Shown: piece by piece, positions 39,201 to 50,684 of the stretch | How the letters are laid out: every line of letters begins with the position of its first letter | Numbering within the stretch: the stretch's first letter is position 1 | From: Gymnorhina tibicen | Lineage: Eukaryota; Chordata; Aves; Passeriformes; Artamidae | Direction of reading: 5' to 3' | DNA: 64,000 bases | NCBI GenBank assembly: GCA_013399875.1 | Contig: VXAZ01006807.1 | Location: forward strand, 1,240,001-1,304,000 | Made by a program: the position numbers and the translations under genes | Notes under the pieces: model-generated | Database searches by the model: none | Seen by the model: the letters and a program-made list of their open reading frames with translations, nothing else | What the model was told of the DNA's origin: nothing

Positions 39201-40239
39201 TAAGGAATGAACGAAAGAGACTGTTATCTGGTCTGTACGCACAAAGAGGCAAATTAATTATTCACTGTGAATTATTCACTTAACTCCAACAACCTCTTCA
39301 TAATCCATCTTCTTCAGTCCTTTCCAAGTGCTATGAACATAGTCTATGCCTAGTTCATATTTTAGCATCATTCTTTATGTGTGATGTAGATTACTAACAT
39401 GTAGCAAAGACTCACGATAGCACTGGGGAAAAATATTACTATTTTGTATGAAATTAACTTAAAAGCTTGAAAACGAACAAAAACCCAAACAAACAAGTCC
39501 TAAGTATTAACAGCTGTGAAAAAGTAGAGAGCACAGTGGACATAACTATGGTCCCAGTCTCGCAAATATGTAGGCATGTGCTTTCCAGGTAGCAGCTTTG
39601 ACAAGGTCAGTGGGAGGAGGGATGGTGTCAAAGTTAAACATACATTTATAAAAGCAGGAGCCAAAACATCTCATGGATTAAAACTTGAAAGCACTTACGG
39701 AATTTTAGTTGAAACAGAGCATTAAGAAAGGTGAGCATTTTATAGTTAAAGCTGTAGTTTCACTATGCTCATTCTTATTTCTTACCAGGATCGTTTAACA
39801 GTTTTGTATTACTAAATCTTAACAGGTTAACTGATTTAAAATAATCAGATTTTGCTCCTGTTATTAGTGCTGAGCAGTACCTTAAAACTCTATAATGCAG
39901 AGGAAAGATGACACAACCAAGTTGTTTTGCAATGCCCTAACATATGAAATATGAAGAATGTGGCCTATAGGAATGGAACTGAATTGACAGCTCAGAAATC
40001 CTGCTGCAGTTCATCTAGTTTGGAGAAGGCGTGAATCCCAGAAAACAAAATATTTTTAAGATTAAGGGCACAAATGTAGGCTTTATTTTTATCAAGCGAG
40101 TTTAAAGAGATATTTAAAGCTAATACTTCACTTTCTTTATGGCATACTTTGTTTCATGCTAAGCAGAATCCAAAAAGACCCTATTAATGAAGATGGTTTA
40201 ATGCCTGTGCATTATTATAATGCACTCCTTTGTTCTACA
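33281..40239. other. Gene desert, AT-rich
   Basis: There is no supported gene or named repeat over about 7 kb. The longest ORF is 99 codons (plus, 35596-35895) and is unrecognised. Confidence 0.5.
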
Positions 40240-40580
40240 CTTTCTCTGTGTGTCATAGACTAAGTCATTAATCAATGGGTGCTGAAAAATAATTGTCTAG
40301 TTCTTAACAATCTTCTATTGTTGAAACATTTGGAATTTTAAGATAAAGATGTACTGGCTGCTCTGAAAAAAATGTGGTTTAAGATTACCCTTCATGGAAG
40401 TATGGGCTTATTGTTAGAAATGCAAAGCAGATGACCTGGTTTTAATGTGTTTTAGTGCACTGTTGTTCAATTGCCTATTCAAATTGTGCTCAAAAAGTAG
40501 ACTTCATTAATGTCACAAAATAATGATTTTGTGTGTTATTTTATTGTACTGGCACATTAATTAAATGAAGAAGCATCATG
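40240..40580. repeat. Duplicated AT-rich element, copy A
   Basis: This segment aligns in direct orientation with 44372-44690, about 4.12 kb away. It shares a 41-bp identical run (40314-40354) and a 36-bp identical run (40498-40533), separated by clearly diverged sequence with small indels. The shared block GCAAAGCAGATGACCT lies between them. It encodes no protein and contains homeodomain-type TAAT and TTAAT sites. It may be a duplicated conserved non-coding element or two members of an ancient dispersed repeat. Confidence 0.8.
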
Positions 40581-40623
40581 GAATTACACAGTGTTTAAAA
40601 ATAGAAGTACAAAATCTTTTTGG

Positions 40624-40642
40624 TAATAATAATAATAATAAT
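40624..40642. repeat. TAA microsatellite
   Basis: About six uninterrupted TAA units. Confidence 0.85.
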
Positions 40643-40691
40643 GATAACTCTTAGTCCATTTAATACAATTTAAGAATTATATTCTTTTTGT

Positions 40692-40761
40692 ACTTCTGTC
40701 CTTGATGCCAGATACGTGTAAAAGGCACTTCTATCCTTGATGCCAGATACGTGTAAAAGGC
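40692..40761. repeat. Two-copy tandem duplication, 35-bp period
   Basis: Units starting at 40692 and 40727 share CCTTGATGCCAGATACGTGT and AAAAGGC and differ at one position (CTGTCC/CTATCC). They are nearly identical, so this is a young local duplication. Confidence 0.9.
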
Positions 40762-42390
40762 ATATACTGATTTACAAATCACCTGGGAGTATGTATCTAT
40801 AACAGTCTATTTCAGTGACTCACCTAGGAGATCTGCCTGACAACCTTCATATAGGCTGGGTAATTCTGTGGAAAATCTTCTAAATCTTCAGTTCCCAAAC
40901 AACACAGAATAGTTATTTTTCTTCTGAGAGGAATACTACAGAAATGGAAATCAGTTAACTTCTACCAGCTGTTTCAGCTCTGCCAGCACACTGGTTGGGC
41001 TGTGAAGGCCACAGAAGTTGCCTGGAACAGTACTACATCTGAATGCCCTCTAGACCACCTCAGGCTCTTTTAATGATTCCCAAAATCTAAATAAAAGCAG
41101 GAACAGTTATTCAATCGCAGCTCTTCCCAGAAAGCCCAGCGACAGGTACAGCTCTTCAGGATGCTGGGACACACAAATCATGAAGGGAAAAAAAAAGAGG
41201 CCTGACAGTTTGTGCAAAGTGATGCTCCTTGTGTACACAACATCATTTGATAGTGACTAATCCTTGGGAGAAAAAGGTGTTGTAAAAGTCCCCAAGAGGA
41301 AAGCCTAGAACGAGAACAGAGGGCTTGAGCACCCAAACCCAAGAAGGCAACAGACATCTGCAGGGTGTTAACACAAGTGGTCATTCTTGATCAGTGTAGG
41401 AGCTGGGTAGAGATAGTTTTAGGGAATAACTGAGGAAGTAAAACATCACATTTATGGCAAAAAGGCAAAGGAACTAACAGAAAAACACAGAAGGCATTAA
41501 CAGCTTCCTTCAGGATAGGATGAAAAGAGGAAGAATGGGAGGGATTACTCCTACGCCACTTCACTGGGTTAACCCCACAGATTATACACAGTAGTATATA
41601 TCCTTCACTGCTTTTTGATTTATTACTCACCATTGCAAACTCAGCAATTATATGTAAACTGTTATCCTTTACTAGATAACTGTGTTAAACAGATTAGAAT
41701 TTTAAAGGCCGGTGCCTGTGTGTGTTTTCTGCCCCAGCCTTCCCACAGACCAAGGTGACAGGCAGTACAACACCAAGTCAGAGAAAATCGGGATGGAACT
41801 GTCCTGTGCTGCTTTAACAGCCAGTCCACACACGAATGCTAGAGAGCTGTCTTGTATAATTCAAATTGATGAAGGTCTGACAGTTTTGGCCTAAGGTGCT
41901 GTAGCCAGCTCATACACCAACTTATTAACAGGGAACCTAAGAGCTACAGGCATGATTTTAGTTATTGTTAACTACTTTCCTCAGTATGACAACCACTGTG
42001 GGAGATTATTGAGTTAGAAATGGCATGTGAAAAGAAACAACAGGAACCAAAGTAGGTGGAGGAAATACACAGGATATTAATAATAATTTTTAAAATACTC
42101 TCAGTTTGGTGGTAGTTATTTCAGGGGGTGGGTAGATTACTTAATCTTATCAGATTTTTGCTTTTTGATTTCCGGTTTTTTATTCAATTAGAATTCTGAG
42201 GTGATATATTAGTCCTTTTCAAGTAAGTGATGAATGTTCACTGACCTCGATATCAAGAGAAACAGAAAAAACTACACTCAATTTCCCCACTTATTTTATT
42301 CATACTGAATACAACTTTACTAAAATCCTAAAGCCAGTGGCTCCAAAGATTACTGGAAATATGTTCAAAATTTAAAGAACAATGAACTTC
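40762..42390. other. Non-coding between duplicated element and LTR
   Basis: I see no gene or named repeat. The sequence is AT-rich, with a modestly GC-richer patch near 41000-41350. Confidence 0.5.
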
Positions 42391-42395
42391 AAATT
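42391..42395. repeat. Target-site duplication (left)
   Basis: AAATT directly precedes the TG end of the LTR and recurs directly after its CA end at 43893-43897. Confidence 0.7.
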
Positions 42396-43892
42396 TGTCA
42401 CGGTTTGATGCTGGTTAGGTGCCAAGCACCATGAAAACTATTCACTTATTTGCCTCTGCTATAGCTAAGCAGAGAATGGGAAATTAAAACTTCATTTCAT
42501 GAGGTAAAATAAGGATTACTGAGAAAAACGGAAAAAACTTCAAGGCAAAACAGGTCCAAACTTAACAGTATAAAGAAGATTTATTATTAACAGAATTAAA
42601 AGTAAAAAGAATAATGAGAAACCAAAGCAAACTTTCAGAACACCTTTCTCTTCCAGTACCTCCTTCTTTCATCCAAACTGCGCAAGGGAAACAAACATGG
42701 GCTTTTGGTCAGTGTTTCTTTTCTTAAGAGTCTTTCTCTACGTTTCAGGAAAAGAGTTTCTTCTGCTGTGCCATGGGATTCCTCCCACGGAAGATAGTTC
42801 TCTGTGAACTTCTCCAGCGTGGCTTCAAACTTCACGAACAACAATCCGCCCAAATCTGCAGCCGTGAAAAAATCCCTCCCACGAAATCTTGCAGTCTTCT
42901 CACAACTGTCATCATGGGTCATAATAGTCATGGGGTTTTAGTCTTCTAAAGATGAGCTATTCCAGCCTGGAAGCAAAGGCTCTCTTCTTCAATCCCTAAA
43001 AGCCTTTCACCGAATCTATAGGCTCTGGCTTGAGCACTTTTTCTTCACAGGCTGCGTGTGGATTTCTGCACCCCTCCATGTACTTCATCTCATGAATTAT
43101 AGGGAAAATAATTTTCTGTATTATAGTCCTCACCACAGCTTGCAGGAGAATTTCAGGTCTGGCGCTGGGAGCGCCTCCTCTCTCTCCCTTCCCACACCGA
43201 TGTTGACGCCACCGTATTAACCTCTTCACATGACATCATCCACCCTTTTCTCTGACTTGGAAGAAAGTTGGTATCTGTAAGTTTTCAGCTGAGAAGTTGA
43301 TCTCGTTCGGGCTCCACTTCGGGGAAACTCTCCCTGTCTTTCGTTATTGGCTGCGTGGATTTTTTGCTTGGTTCAGCGCGACCCGTGCCGGCTGCGCAGA
43401 AGGGCCCACCGGCACTGCATGGAAGGGCCCACCGGCACCGCGCGGAAGGGTCCACTGGCACCACGTGGAAGGGCCAGGGCCCACCGGCACCGCACGGAAG
43501 GGTCCACTGGCACCACGTGGAAGGGCCAGGGCCCACCGGCACCGCGCGGGCCGTGCTGGCTGCAGAGACTCGCGCCACGTGATTCCGGCTGCACGGCTGC
43601 TCACGGCCATTCTCGGCTGCTTGCGGCTCCGGGGTGGTTTTCCCGGTGGCCTGGCCCCACGCTGCTGCGCTGGGGGTCCTGGGCCCACTCAGGGAGGAGG
43701 CCCAGGGGCCCCCCGCCCCACCACCCCTCAGCAGGGAAGCAGGAAAAAGAGACTCCCTGCACTTCCTCCTTCTTTAAATATGTACATCATGGAGGTGTTA
43801 CCAGCTTGTTTAACTGGTCTTAACAACCTGTCTATCAACTATGGGCTGTGTGGCGGTCACAGAAGTTTTCCCAAACTGCTAAAACCACCACA
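42396..43892 (-). mobile_element. Solo LTR of an endogenous retrovirus, 1.5 kb
   Basis: This 1,497-bp unit begins TGTCACGGTTTG and ends ACCACCACA on the plus strand. It is flanked by a 5-bp duplication, AAATT. Read on the minus strand it runs TGTGGTGGTTTTAG...GTGACA, with a polyadenylation signal AATAAA at 42585-42580, about 185 bp before the 3' end; this sets the orientation. A CCAAT box (43349-43353, minus) lies between a GC-rich tandem repeat and the polyadenylation signal, as expected for U3. No gag, pol or env sequence is adjacent, so it is a solo LTR formed by LTR-LTR recombination. The length is at the high end for avian LTRs. Two minus-strand ORFs (43229-42996, 77 codons; 42931-42635, 98 codons) lie inside and match no retroviral protein I recognise. 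The 5-bp duplication fits ERVL-like or some other classes; I leave the family open. Confidence 0.75.
43399..43550. repeat. GC-rich minisatellite inside the LTR, 23-bp unit with CACGTG boxes
   Basis: About five full or near-full units of GAAGGGYCCACYGGCACYRCRYG are present. Two 10-bp insertions (GAAGGGCCAG) create a 56-bp higher-order period. Two units carry the palindromic E-box CACGTG (43462-43467 and 43514-43519), and a third E-box lies just outside (43575-43580). The array sits in the putative U3 and produces repetitive chance ORFs on both strands (for example plus 43297-43986). Confidence 0.8.
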
Positions 43893-43897
43893 AAATT
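43893..43897. repeat. Target-site duplication (right)
   Basis: AAATT matches the copy at 42391-42395 and closes the LTR insertion. Confidence 0.7.
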
Positions 43898-44371
43898 ACA
43901 TACACATGAAGAAAAGAGCAGAGGGGTTTGTCAACATCCTCAAATATTTACTGCTTTTCTTCTTCCTACTGTTTATTTTCCCCTGATTAAATATTGAGCT
44001 CCTTGGGACAAGCAAAGTGCTTAATTCAATGCCTGGAAATCACATTGCACATTGTGCGGGTTATGGCAAATAAATACTAAAGCCCATTACAGGAAGATGA
44101 GTCCTGCCATTGCATTTTGTGTTCCTGTTTTAGCTACTCAAGGAATGTGTGTCCTTTATTTTCTTTTTCTGCATATGCTTATATAAATGCTGGAGAACTC
44201 AACCATATATATGTCCACAGCAAGGGCCAAACATGCAATAAAGTCAATAAACTCATTTTCTATTGTGATGGCAACAATGAAGTAAATTCTGTGCCTAGTA
44301 AATAAGGAGTAAGGCAGGGAGCTGCCAACTTAAACGTACTCCTCCTCTTTAGCACCTCGACCTCTCGAGAA
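43898..44371. other. Non-coding spacer
   Basis: AT-rich, with nothing recognised. Confidence 0.5.
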
Positions 44372-44690
44372 AAGGTCTTTCTCTGTGCCATGAATCATTG
44401 AGAGATGAAGAATAATTGTCTTGTCCTTAATCATCATCTATTGTTGAAACATTTGGAATTTTAAGATAAAGATGTACAGTTTGCACTGAAAAAAACATTG
44501 TTTAAGATTATCCTTTCTGAAAATGTGAACTTGTTGTTACAAATGCAAAGCAGATGACCTAATGTTAATGTATTTTAGTGCTATTTTAGTGCTGCCTATT
44601 CAAACTGTGCTAGAAAATAGACTTCATTAATGTCACAAAATAATGATTTTGTGCATTATTTTATTAAACTTAAACATTAATTAAATTTAA
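44372..44690. repeat. Duplicated AT-rich element, copy B
   Basis: This is the direct-orientation partner of 40240-40580. The identical runs fall at 44437-44477 and 44618-44653. The order and spacing of the blocks are preserved to within a few bases, so both copies descend from one ancestral segment. The LTR at 42396-43892 lies between the copies and is absent from both. Confidence 0.8.
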
Positions 44691-46633
44691 AAATACTCTG
44701 GATCTATAAAACATTTGAAAACAGAATTCTACCACATTGCTGTAAGTATAGAAGGGAACCGTTCTGAGGCTGTTGAAAGCTTATTCTCTTTTTACTTTTT
44801 CCTAGCTGTGTGCCTAAACAAAAAGAATACACTGCAAATGGTTACAGCCCAGCTAGAAATACACAGGTCTGGGCAAATCTAGTTATAGTAAGACAAAGAG
44901 AATAGCTTAAGAGGGTTCAGTTTTATTTTTCCTTCATCTTCAGTAGCATGACAGAACTTGAACACACAGAACTGCAACGCAAGCTATTGATGCCAGAGAG
45001 AACTCTACTTCCAAACTAGTCAAGACTATTTATGAAAAAATAATGTGTTATATAACAGAAAGATCTCCTCTTTCAAGAAAGCCTTAATGGGTTACTGCAA
45101 AAATGTAGAGAAATGGCACACTGCTTTGCAGAATAAATGACCTTGATAACAGAATCTCTAGGAATAACTTTCATGATAAAGCAAAGCTTAGGTAAATTAA
45201 GCATTTCCCCTGTCCCCCAACTGTATTATCTGTATTTATATATTGCATTTATACCACCCACATTGTGTGAAGAGTTGGCACAGTACAGCAATTCTTTCTA
45301 CATGTGGCTTTGGTATGAAGAACAACTAGTTAAAACAAAATGGATACCTGATGGAGGGGATTCTGGTAACAGAAAAAACTTGTCTGCAAAGCCTATAACC
45401 AGTCATACATAATTCTTGACCTGCTCCTATTGCAGATGGGGGAAAAAACCCCTACAGCTTTAATATGATAAAAACTGCAACTATGAGAATGTAGAGCTCA
45501 TTAATCAATCTGCACTAGCCCTTAGGGCTGGTGGTAGGGAACAGGAAAGGAAAGTTGACTATCGGGAAAGAAAATACTAACTCTCAGTCTTACTTATCTG
45601 CAATATAATATATGTAGCTGAAAACTTGGTGAATTCAAATGCATCCATGTGGTCTTGTAAGGAATATGACCTAGTGGGATAGAGGTGCATATTCTAGAGG
45701 AGTAGGCCTTTAGTCTTAACTTTTTTTAGTCTATTTTGTCTCACAAAAAGTTGTTGAACCAGGGTGGGCATTAGTCACCTAATTATCTTAATTTAAACAG
45801 GATTTCTTCAAGTTTTATTTGTCACTTTGGGTCAAAAACAAATCAGAGAGAGTGCAATTATGTGTCACCATTTTCTAAGCTATCTTGGGGGAAGAAACAG
45901 CGATGCTTCTCCAGTAGCTCTCTAAAACCTGTAAAACAGTGGCACAGCCACTGTAGGTAAAGTTAAGATAATTTTACACTTACGCTTTTCACAAAGTAAT
46001 TCTCTTTCATGCTGCCAATAAGAGTACCAAAATATACACAACTGCCCTCCTTTTGTGTGCTGCATATACAAGGAAATGAAAATGATAAATATATACATGT
46101 AAAATCCAGCCTATGTCCACACAGTTGCTGTCTTCTCAATATGAAATAAATTCCAGATTTATTTTTTAAATTCTTTCGGTCTTATTTGGTGTCAATATAA
46201 CGGGGAAAACCAATATTTTGTGTGCATTTTCCTCCCACATACGATATCATATGATCATTAGTTTTAAATCTACCAGCTACATATACCTGTGATTATATTT
46301 CTCCACTGTTTCATTAATATTCAAATTAATTTATCAAGAAGAATAATTTTTCACTATATTTATAATTTTAAACATCGTAACTGGCCAATAACATTTGTCT
46401 AATAATCTGTTTAAATTTAACCATCTTCCCTGTTGCAAGCACCATTGCTGACCTTAATGTCGTACAATATTATCTGCTCAGCAAATTGCACCAATAGTCT
46501 CATTGTATTTTTTAGCACGTTAGCTTATCAGGAAAAGTCAGGAAGAGAAAAATTCACAGTTCTTTGGAAAAGAATTTAAATTAATAAAACAAAGATATCA
46601 TTATTAGCAAGTCTAAATTCAAATACAGTTATA
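44691..46633. other. AT-rich non-coding
   Basis: No gene or named repeat. A 91-codon plus-strand ORF at 45137-45412 is unrecognised and probably chance. Confidence 0.5.
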
Positions 46634-46637
46634 GTAG
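46634..46637. repeat. Target-site duplication (left)
   Basis: GTAG directly precedes the LTR and recurs at 47066-47069. At only 4 bp, the match alone is weak; it gains weight from the flanking terminal inverted repeats. Confidence 0.55.
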
Positions 46638-47065
46638 TGATGCCTTAGGTTTTAACTTTCATGTTTTTCAAATCCTGTCCTGCCTAGTGTGTAACTCTGA
46701 GGTTTCTTGTAGCCCGTTAGCTGCTGTTCTCTCATGCTGGTTAGACACAACAAAGCCTCTCCAAGCCTGCTCTCCAAGGGACACCCAGACTGTCCTAGGC
46801 CCAAAAATGTCTGAACCAAAATCTTAGAAGGCGGGTAAACTTGGGGAAATGACATCATTAACTGAAGTTTTAATTGGAGAATTAACTCTGATATGCAAAT
46901 GAACCGAACTTATAAAAGTGTGAGGAACTTGTGACTTGGGGTCCATCTTGGGAGTAGCCTTTGGCCTGCCCAGGGTGTACCTTTGAAGGCCCTTCAAATA
47001 AATACCGACCTTTATTCCCTTATTCCTGTCTCGTCTTTGTTTTTAGGTGGCTATTTCAGGCATCA
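46638..47065 (+). mobile_element. Solo LTR of an endogenous retrovirus, 428 bp
   Basis: Its ends are a perfect 7-bp inverted repeat (TGATGCC...GGCATCA) with 4-bp flanking duplications, GTAG. The plus-strand promoter layout is intact: octamer-like ATGCAAAT (46893-46900), TATAAAA (46911-46917), then AATAAA (46997-47002) followed by a TGTCTCGTCTTTG-type GU-rich stretch. That gives U3 of about 300 bp, R of about 60-80 bp and a short U5. No internal retroviral sequence remains. A 4-bp duplication is usual for gammaretrovirus-like (ERV1) insertions, but other classes are not excluded. The insertion lies about 60 bp upstream of a CR1 fragment. Confidence 0.8.
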
Positions 47066-47069
47066 GTAG
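47066..47069. repeat. Target-site duplication (right)
   Basis: GTAG matches 46634-46637. Confidence 0.55.
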
Positions 47070-47119
47070 CAGCAGGAACCAAAGCTGCTGCTTAGTCCTT
47101 TAAACAGTGTCTTATTAAA

Positions 47120-47563
47120 AGAATAAGCTGGTGAAAGAACTAGAGCACATATCTTATGATGAGCAGCTGAGGGAGCTGGGTGTTTAGTCTGGAGAAAAGG
47201 AGGCTCAGGTGGGACTTTATAACTCTCTACAACTGCCTGAATGGAGGTTGGAGTCAGGTGGGGCTCAGCCTTTTCCCCCAAGGAACAAGCCACAGGACAA
47301 GAGGAAATGGCCTCAAGTTGCAGCAGGGGAGGTTTAGATTGGACATAAAGAAAAATTTATTCACTGAAAGGGGGGTCAGACATTGGAACCTGATGCAGGC
47401 ACGTGGTGAAGTCACCATCCCTAGAAGGGTTTAAAAAAACATGTAGATGTGGCACTTGGGGACATGTTTTAGTGGTGGACTTGACAGTGCTGGGTTAGTG
47501 GTTTTACTCAATGATGTTAGATGTCTTTTCCAACCCAAATGATTCTCTGTTTCTATGTGATCA
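47120..47563 (+). mobile_element. CR1 LINE fragment, 3' region
   Basis: The sequence follows the 3' part of CR1: a GAGGGAGCTGGG-like start, TCTGGAGAAAAGGAGGCTCA, AACTGCCTGAATGGAGGTTG, ATTGGACATAAAGAAAAAT, and a tail ending TTTTCCAACCCAAATGATTC. CR1 is the dominant bird LINE and most copies are 5'-truncated like this one. Frames are broken throughout, and the 90-codon-scale ORFs on both strands are chance. Confidence 0.85.
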
Positions 47564-49767
47564 CCCACTACTCAGAAGCATAAAATTGTCATGCACAGGG
47601 AAAAACTAAAGCCGCTGACATTCATAATAAAGAAACAAAATTTTTCTCCCCTGCCTCAGCGCTACCTTACATAAATTACTGGCTGATACAGAGCACTGGC
47701 TGAGTAGAGAGTAGAAAAGTATATGCCACAGCTATATTTCTAATATTTTCTTCTTCTGAGGAAAATAATCAAAATATTGCTATGGATTGCCTTATTTGAG
47801 AAAATTCCTCATGCAAAGAAGTTTTATGATGGCATATAAGGCTTTGATGCTTATTAAAATGGGAAGAGTCAACAAGTTCTGAGTTCAACCATCCACCTGA
47901 TTCTTGAGCTGATCCTGAATGGAACAAACAGCAAACCAGGACCTTGTTTCATCACTGTGGGATGTAATCCCAAAACAGGGATAAACTGATTCTGTTAGCA
48001 CCTAGTACTCACATTGCAATTATCCTTGTCAGCTATAACTTACTGGGAAGGATAAGCCCCTTGGCAAAAATGGTGAAGGTGGATAAAACTGCAGATTGAG
48101 CACGTGGAAATTGGAGGATTGGAGGCCATATGACTGAAGTTCACAACCAGAGGACGTGGAAGGGCAACACAGTTAGCATGTGACTGTCGAAGCTTATGTT
48201 AGACCATACCGAACCCCAATTTAGTTCAAGTACTGAATTTGCACAAGTGACAGCAGAATGCTCAGGGCAGACTGAGCAGCACAGAACTTCCAGAGCAGTG
48301 TTGTGCCAAGGAGGAGGAGATGATCTGCCTGGATGATTTTTCACATGGATTCATTCGTAATGCTCCTTCAGTCCCAGGTGGAAAGCATCACACCACCACT
48401 TCAACCTGGAAAAGTACTTTGGGTTTCTCAGCTGTCAGATGCTCTGCAGACGTCTGCCCCAGGAGAAGCCATAGATTTTGGAAAGCTTGGCTGGCAGAGG
48501 GAGCTGGCCCACAGGAGTGAGACAGGGTCTATATATATAGAGCATCTTTTCTGAAGTACTCTTTGTTATTTTATACCTTCTAGATGTAACTAGCTTTTGA
48601 CATCAGTAAAGTCCCTGTCAGGGAATAGCTATATAGCTTTAGGATACTAGAGCCTTGAGGGGCATAACCTGCTGAAAGGAGAATGGAAAATTAGGGCTGA
48701 AGGAGTGTCAGTCTGTGTGAACTCACATAGGGATGGAAGCAAAAAAATATATTGCTGAATCAACACAATGTGCCTTTCCATCCCATGCTGCTGTCTCTGG
48801 CAGCTCCCTCATTAAGGTGTACATTTTAAACCTAGAAGTGTGAGTTTTCAGTGCTTTAATAGATAGCCAACCTCCTCCCCAGATTGAATGATTTGGCTAG
48901 TCTGTGAACACAGTGCAAAATACAAATGATTTTCCATAGAAAAAATGAATAAATTTCTACAGTAATAATTATTGAACATGTGAAATATACACATAAACAC
49001 ACATAGAGGAAGGAATAGCTGTTGGTAAACTTGGACTTTTTAACAGGTGACCTTTGTAAACCCACATAGAAGATCTGTCCTGGATATGAAATTCATACTG
49101 CACCTAATTTCACCCGGAGTGCCAATTCCATAGTTCAATATTTTTCATTTATTTCAGGTTTCCATGGTTTGTTTATACAATGCTGAAAAGCCATTTAAGT
49201 TATTCTTCATGCTACACTTCTCATTTTGGTATTCATGAAAAACTTCTTTTCCAAACAACCAACAAACCCCCAAAATCCTAATCTGCTTCTTGCCCCTCCA
49301 GGGTGTGAAGAGGAAGAACTCTAAAAAGCATTTGCAACTCAGAAAAGCCCACATCTATAGAAGCATGTAAACTGAGGGGAGAAAATATCTTTCATTAAGT
49401 CAGGGTAGATCTATTTTGTATTCTAGCCATTTACATAGAACAGGATTATACTTCAGCGCTAAATAAGTGGTAAAGTAATGCTTGGTAAAGTATATATTAT
49501 CTTCTTAAAAGTAATCTCATAATCAGATGTAGCAGCATCTTAAACAAATACATTTCTCAATAGGTGATGTTATACCATGCAAAGTAGGGGAATAATTTCA
49601 CAGGAATTTGATACACTGTTAGTGCTTTTATCTTGTTCCTAAGGCACGGCATTGTTTGGGCATTAAAAGAATATTAAGTCCAAAGTTGCAAAATTCAGTT
49701 TTCAGCCTGTTTCAGTGTTGTTTGTTATGTTCTTTGTACTTTGGTTTACAATCCCTTGTGATAGATT
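47564..49767. other. AT-rich non-coding
   Basis: No gene or named repeat recognised. Confidence 0.5.
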
Positions 49768-49786
49768 AAAAAAAAAAAAAAAAAAA
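49768..49786. repeat. Poly-A run
   Basis: About 19 consecutive A. No retroposed body or flanking duplication is obvious. Confidence 0.9.
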
Positions 49787-50459
49787 GAGAATTAACACAA
49801 TCCTAATGACAGAGGACAGTTTATACTTCTCCATATTAACCTACTACACATTTGCTTCTATTAAAGGGAACACATTTTTCCAGGCTTAAGGCTAAGCATG
49901 AAAAAAGCAAGGAAGACCACTGGTAACCAGATGTATGTAAGGAAATCATATTTTATGAATAAAATCTGGGGGACACTGTTGAGGCAGTTTTCTAGGATGT
50001 GAAATACTTTTGCAACCCTTTAAAGTATATAAGAAACACGTTATGCCACTAAAACTGCTGTCTTTGACTCCTCAGCACCAAGGCCACAATTTCTGAGAAA
50101 AAATTAGGCATGTTAAGTGTCTTCAGTAAATTTGTCATCAAACATTGTACAAATGGTTCACAGCAATAATACTTCATCAGTATCTGCTCATTTGCCAAAT
50201 GTTCTTCATTCAACTGACACCTTACACAGGTCTATCTCTTCTCATTAAGCACAAAGCAAACTTCAGCATTGACGTGTCTTGTACATTTTGTGTTAGTGCA
50301 AAAGATATATCTCAACTGATCAAATAAGGAAACTCGAACATTTGAAGCTTTTTAAAATAAAAAGCACTGCATGAAAAATATGAAGCTTGTCTCAGGAACA
50401 TCTATAGAAGCTGCTATGTATAGCACACAGTGGCCATGGCTCTGTGGTCTAAAGTAGGA
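49787..50459. other. AT-rich non-coding
   Basis: Nothing recognised. Confidence 0.5.
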
Positions 50460-50684
50460 GGAGGCAGTCTGCAGCTGAGGGGGTATCAAAGTACCTGGAA
50501 AAGGTTACCCAGAGAAGCTGTGGATACCCCATTCCTGGCAGTTTTCAAGGCCAGGTTGGATGAGGCCCTGAGCAACCTTGTCTAGTGGAAGGTGTCCCTG
50601 CTCATGGCAGGAATGTTGGACCTCGATGATATTTAAGATCCGTTCCAGCCCAAACCATTCTATGATTCTGTGGTTCTATGATAT
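50460..50684 (+). mobile_element. CR1 LINE fragment, 3' end
   Basis: A short 5'-truncated copy contains AGAAGCTGTGGATACCCCAT, TTTTCAAGGCCAGGTTGGAT, GAAGGTGTCCCTGCTCATGG and the terminal CCATTCTATGATTCTGTGGT octamer-type tail (ATTCTATG repeats). This is the standard CR1 3' end in plus orientation. Confidence 0.92.

Noticed and set aside
43297..43986. 229-codon plus-strand ORF and overlapping repeat-rich ORFs
   Set aside because: They are generated by the 23-bp minisatellite inside the minus-strand LTR and have no independent coding signal.
46638..47563. LTR and adjacent CR1 considered as one composite element
   Set aside because: The LTR has its own terminal repeats and flanking duplication, and the CR1 does not resume on its left side, so they are independent insertions.
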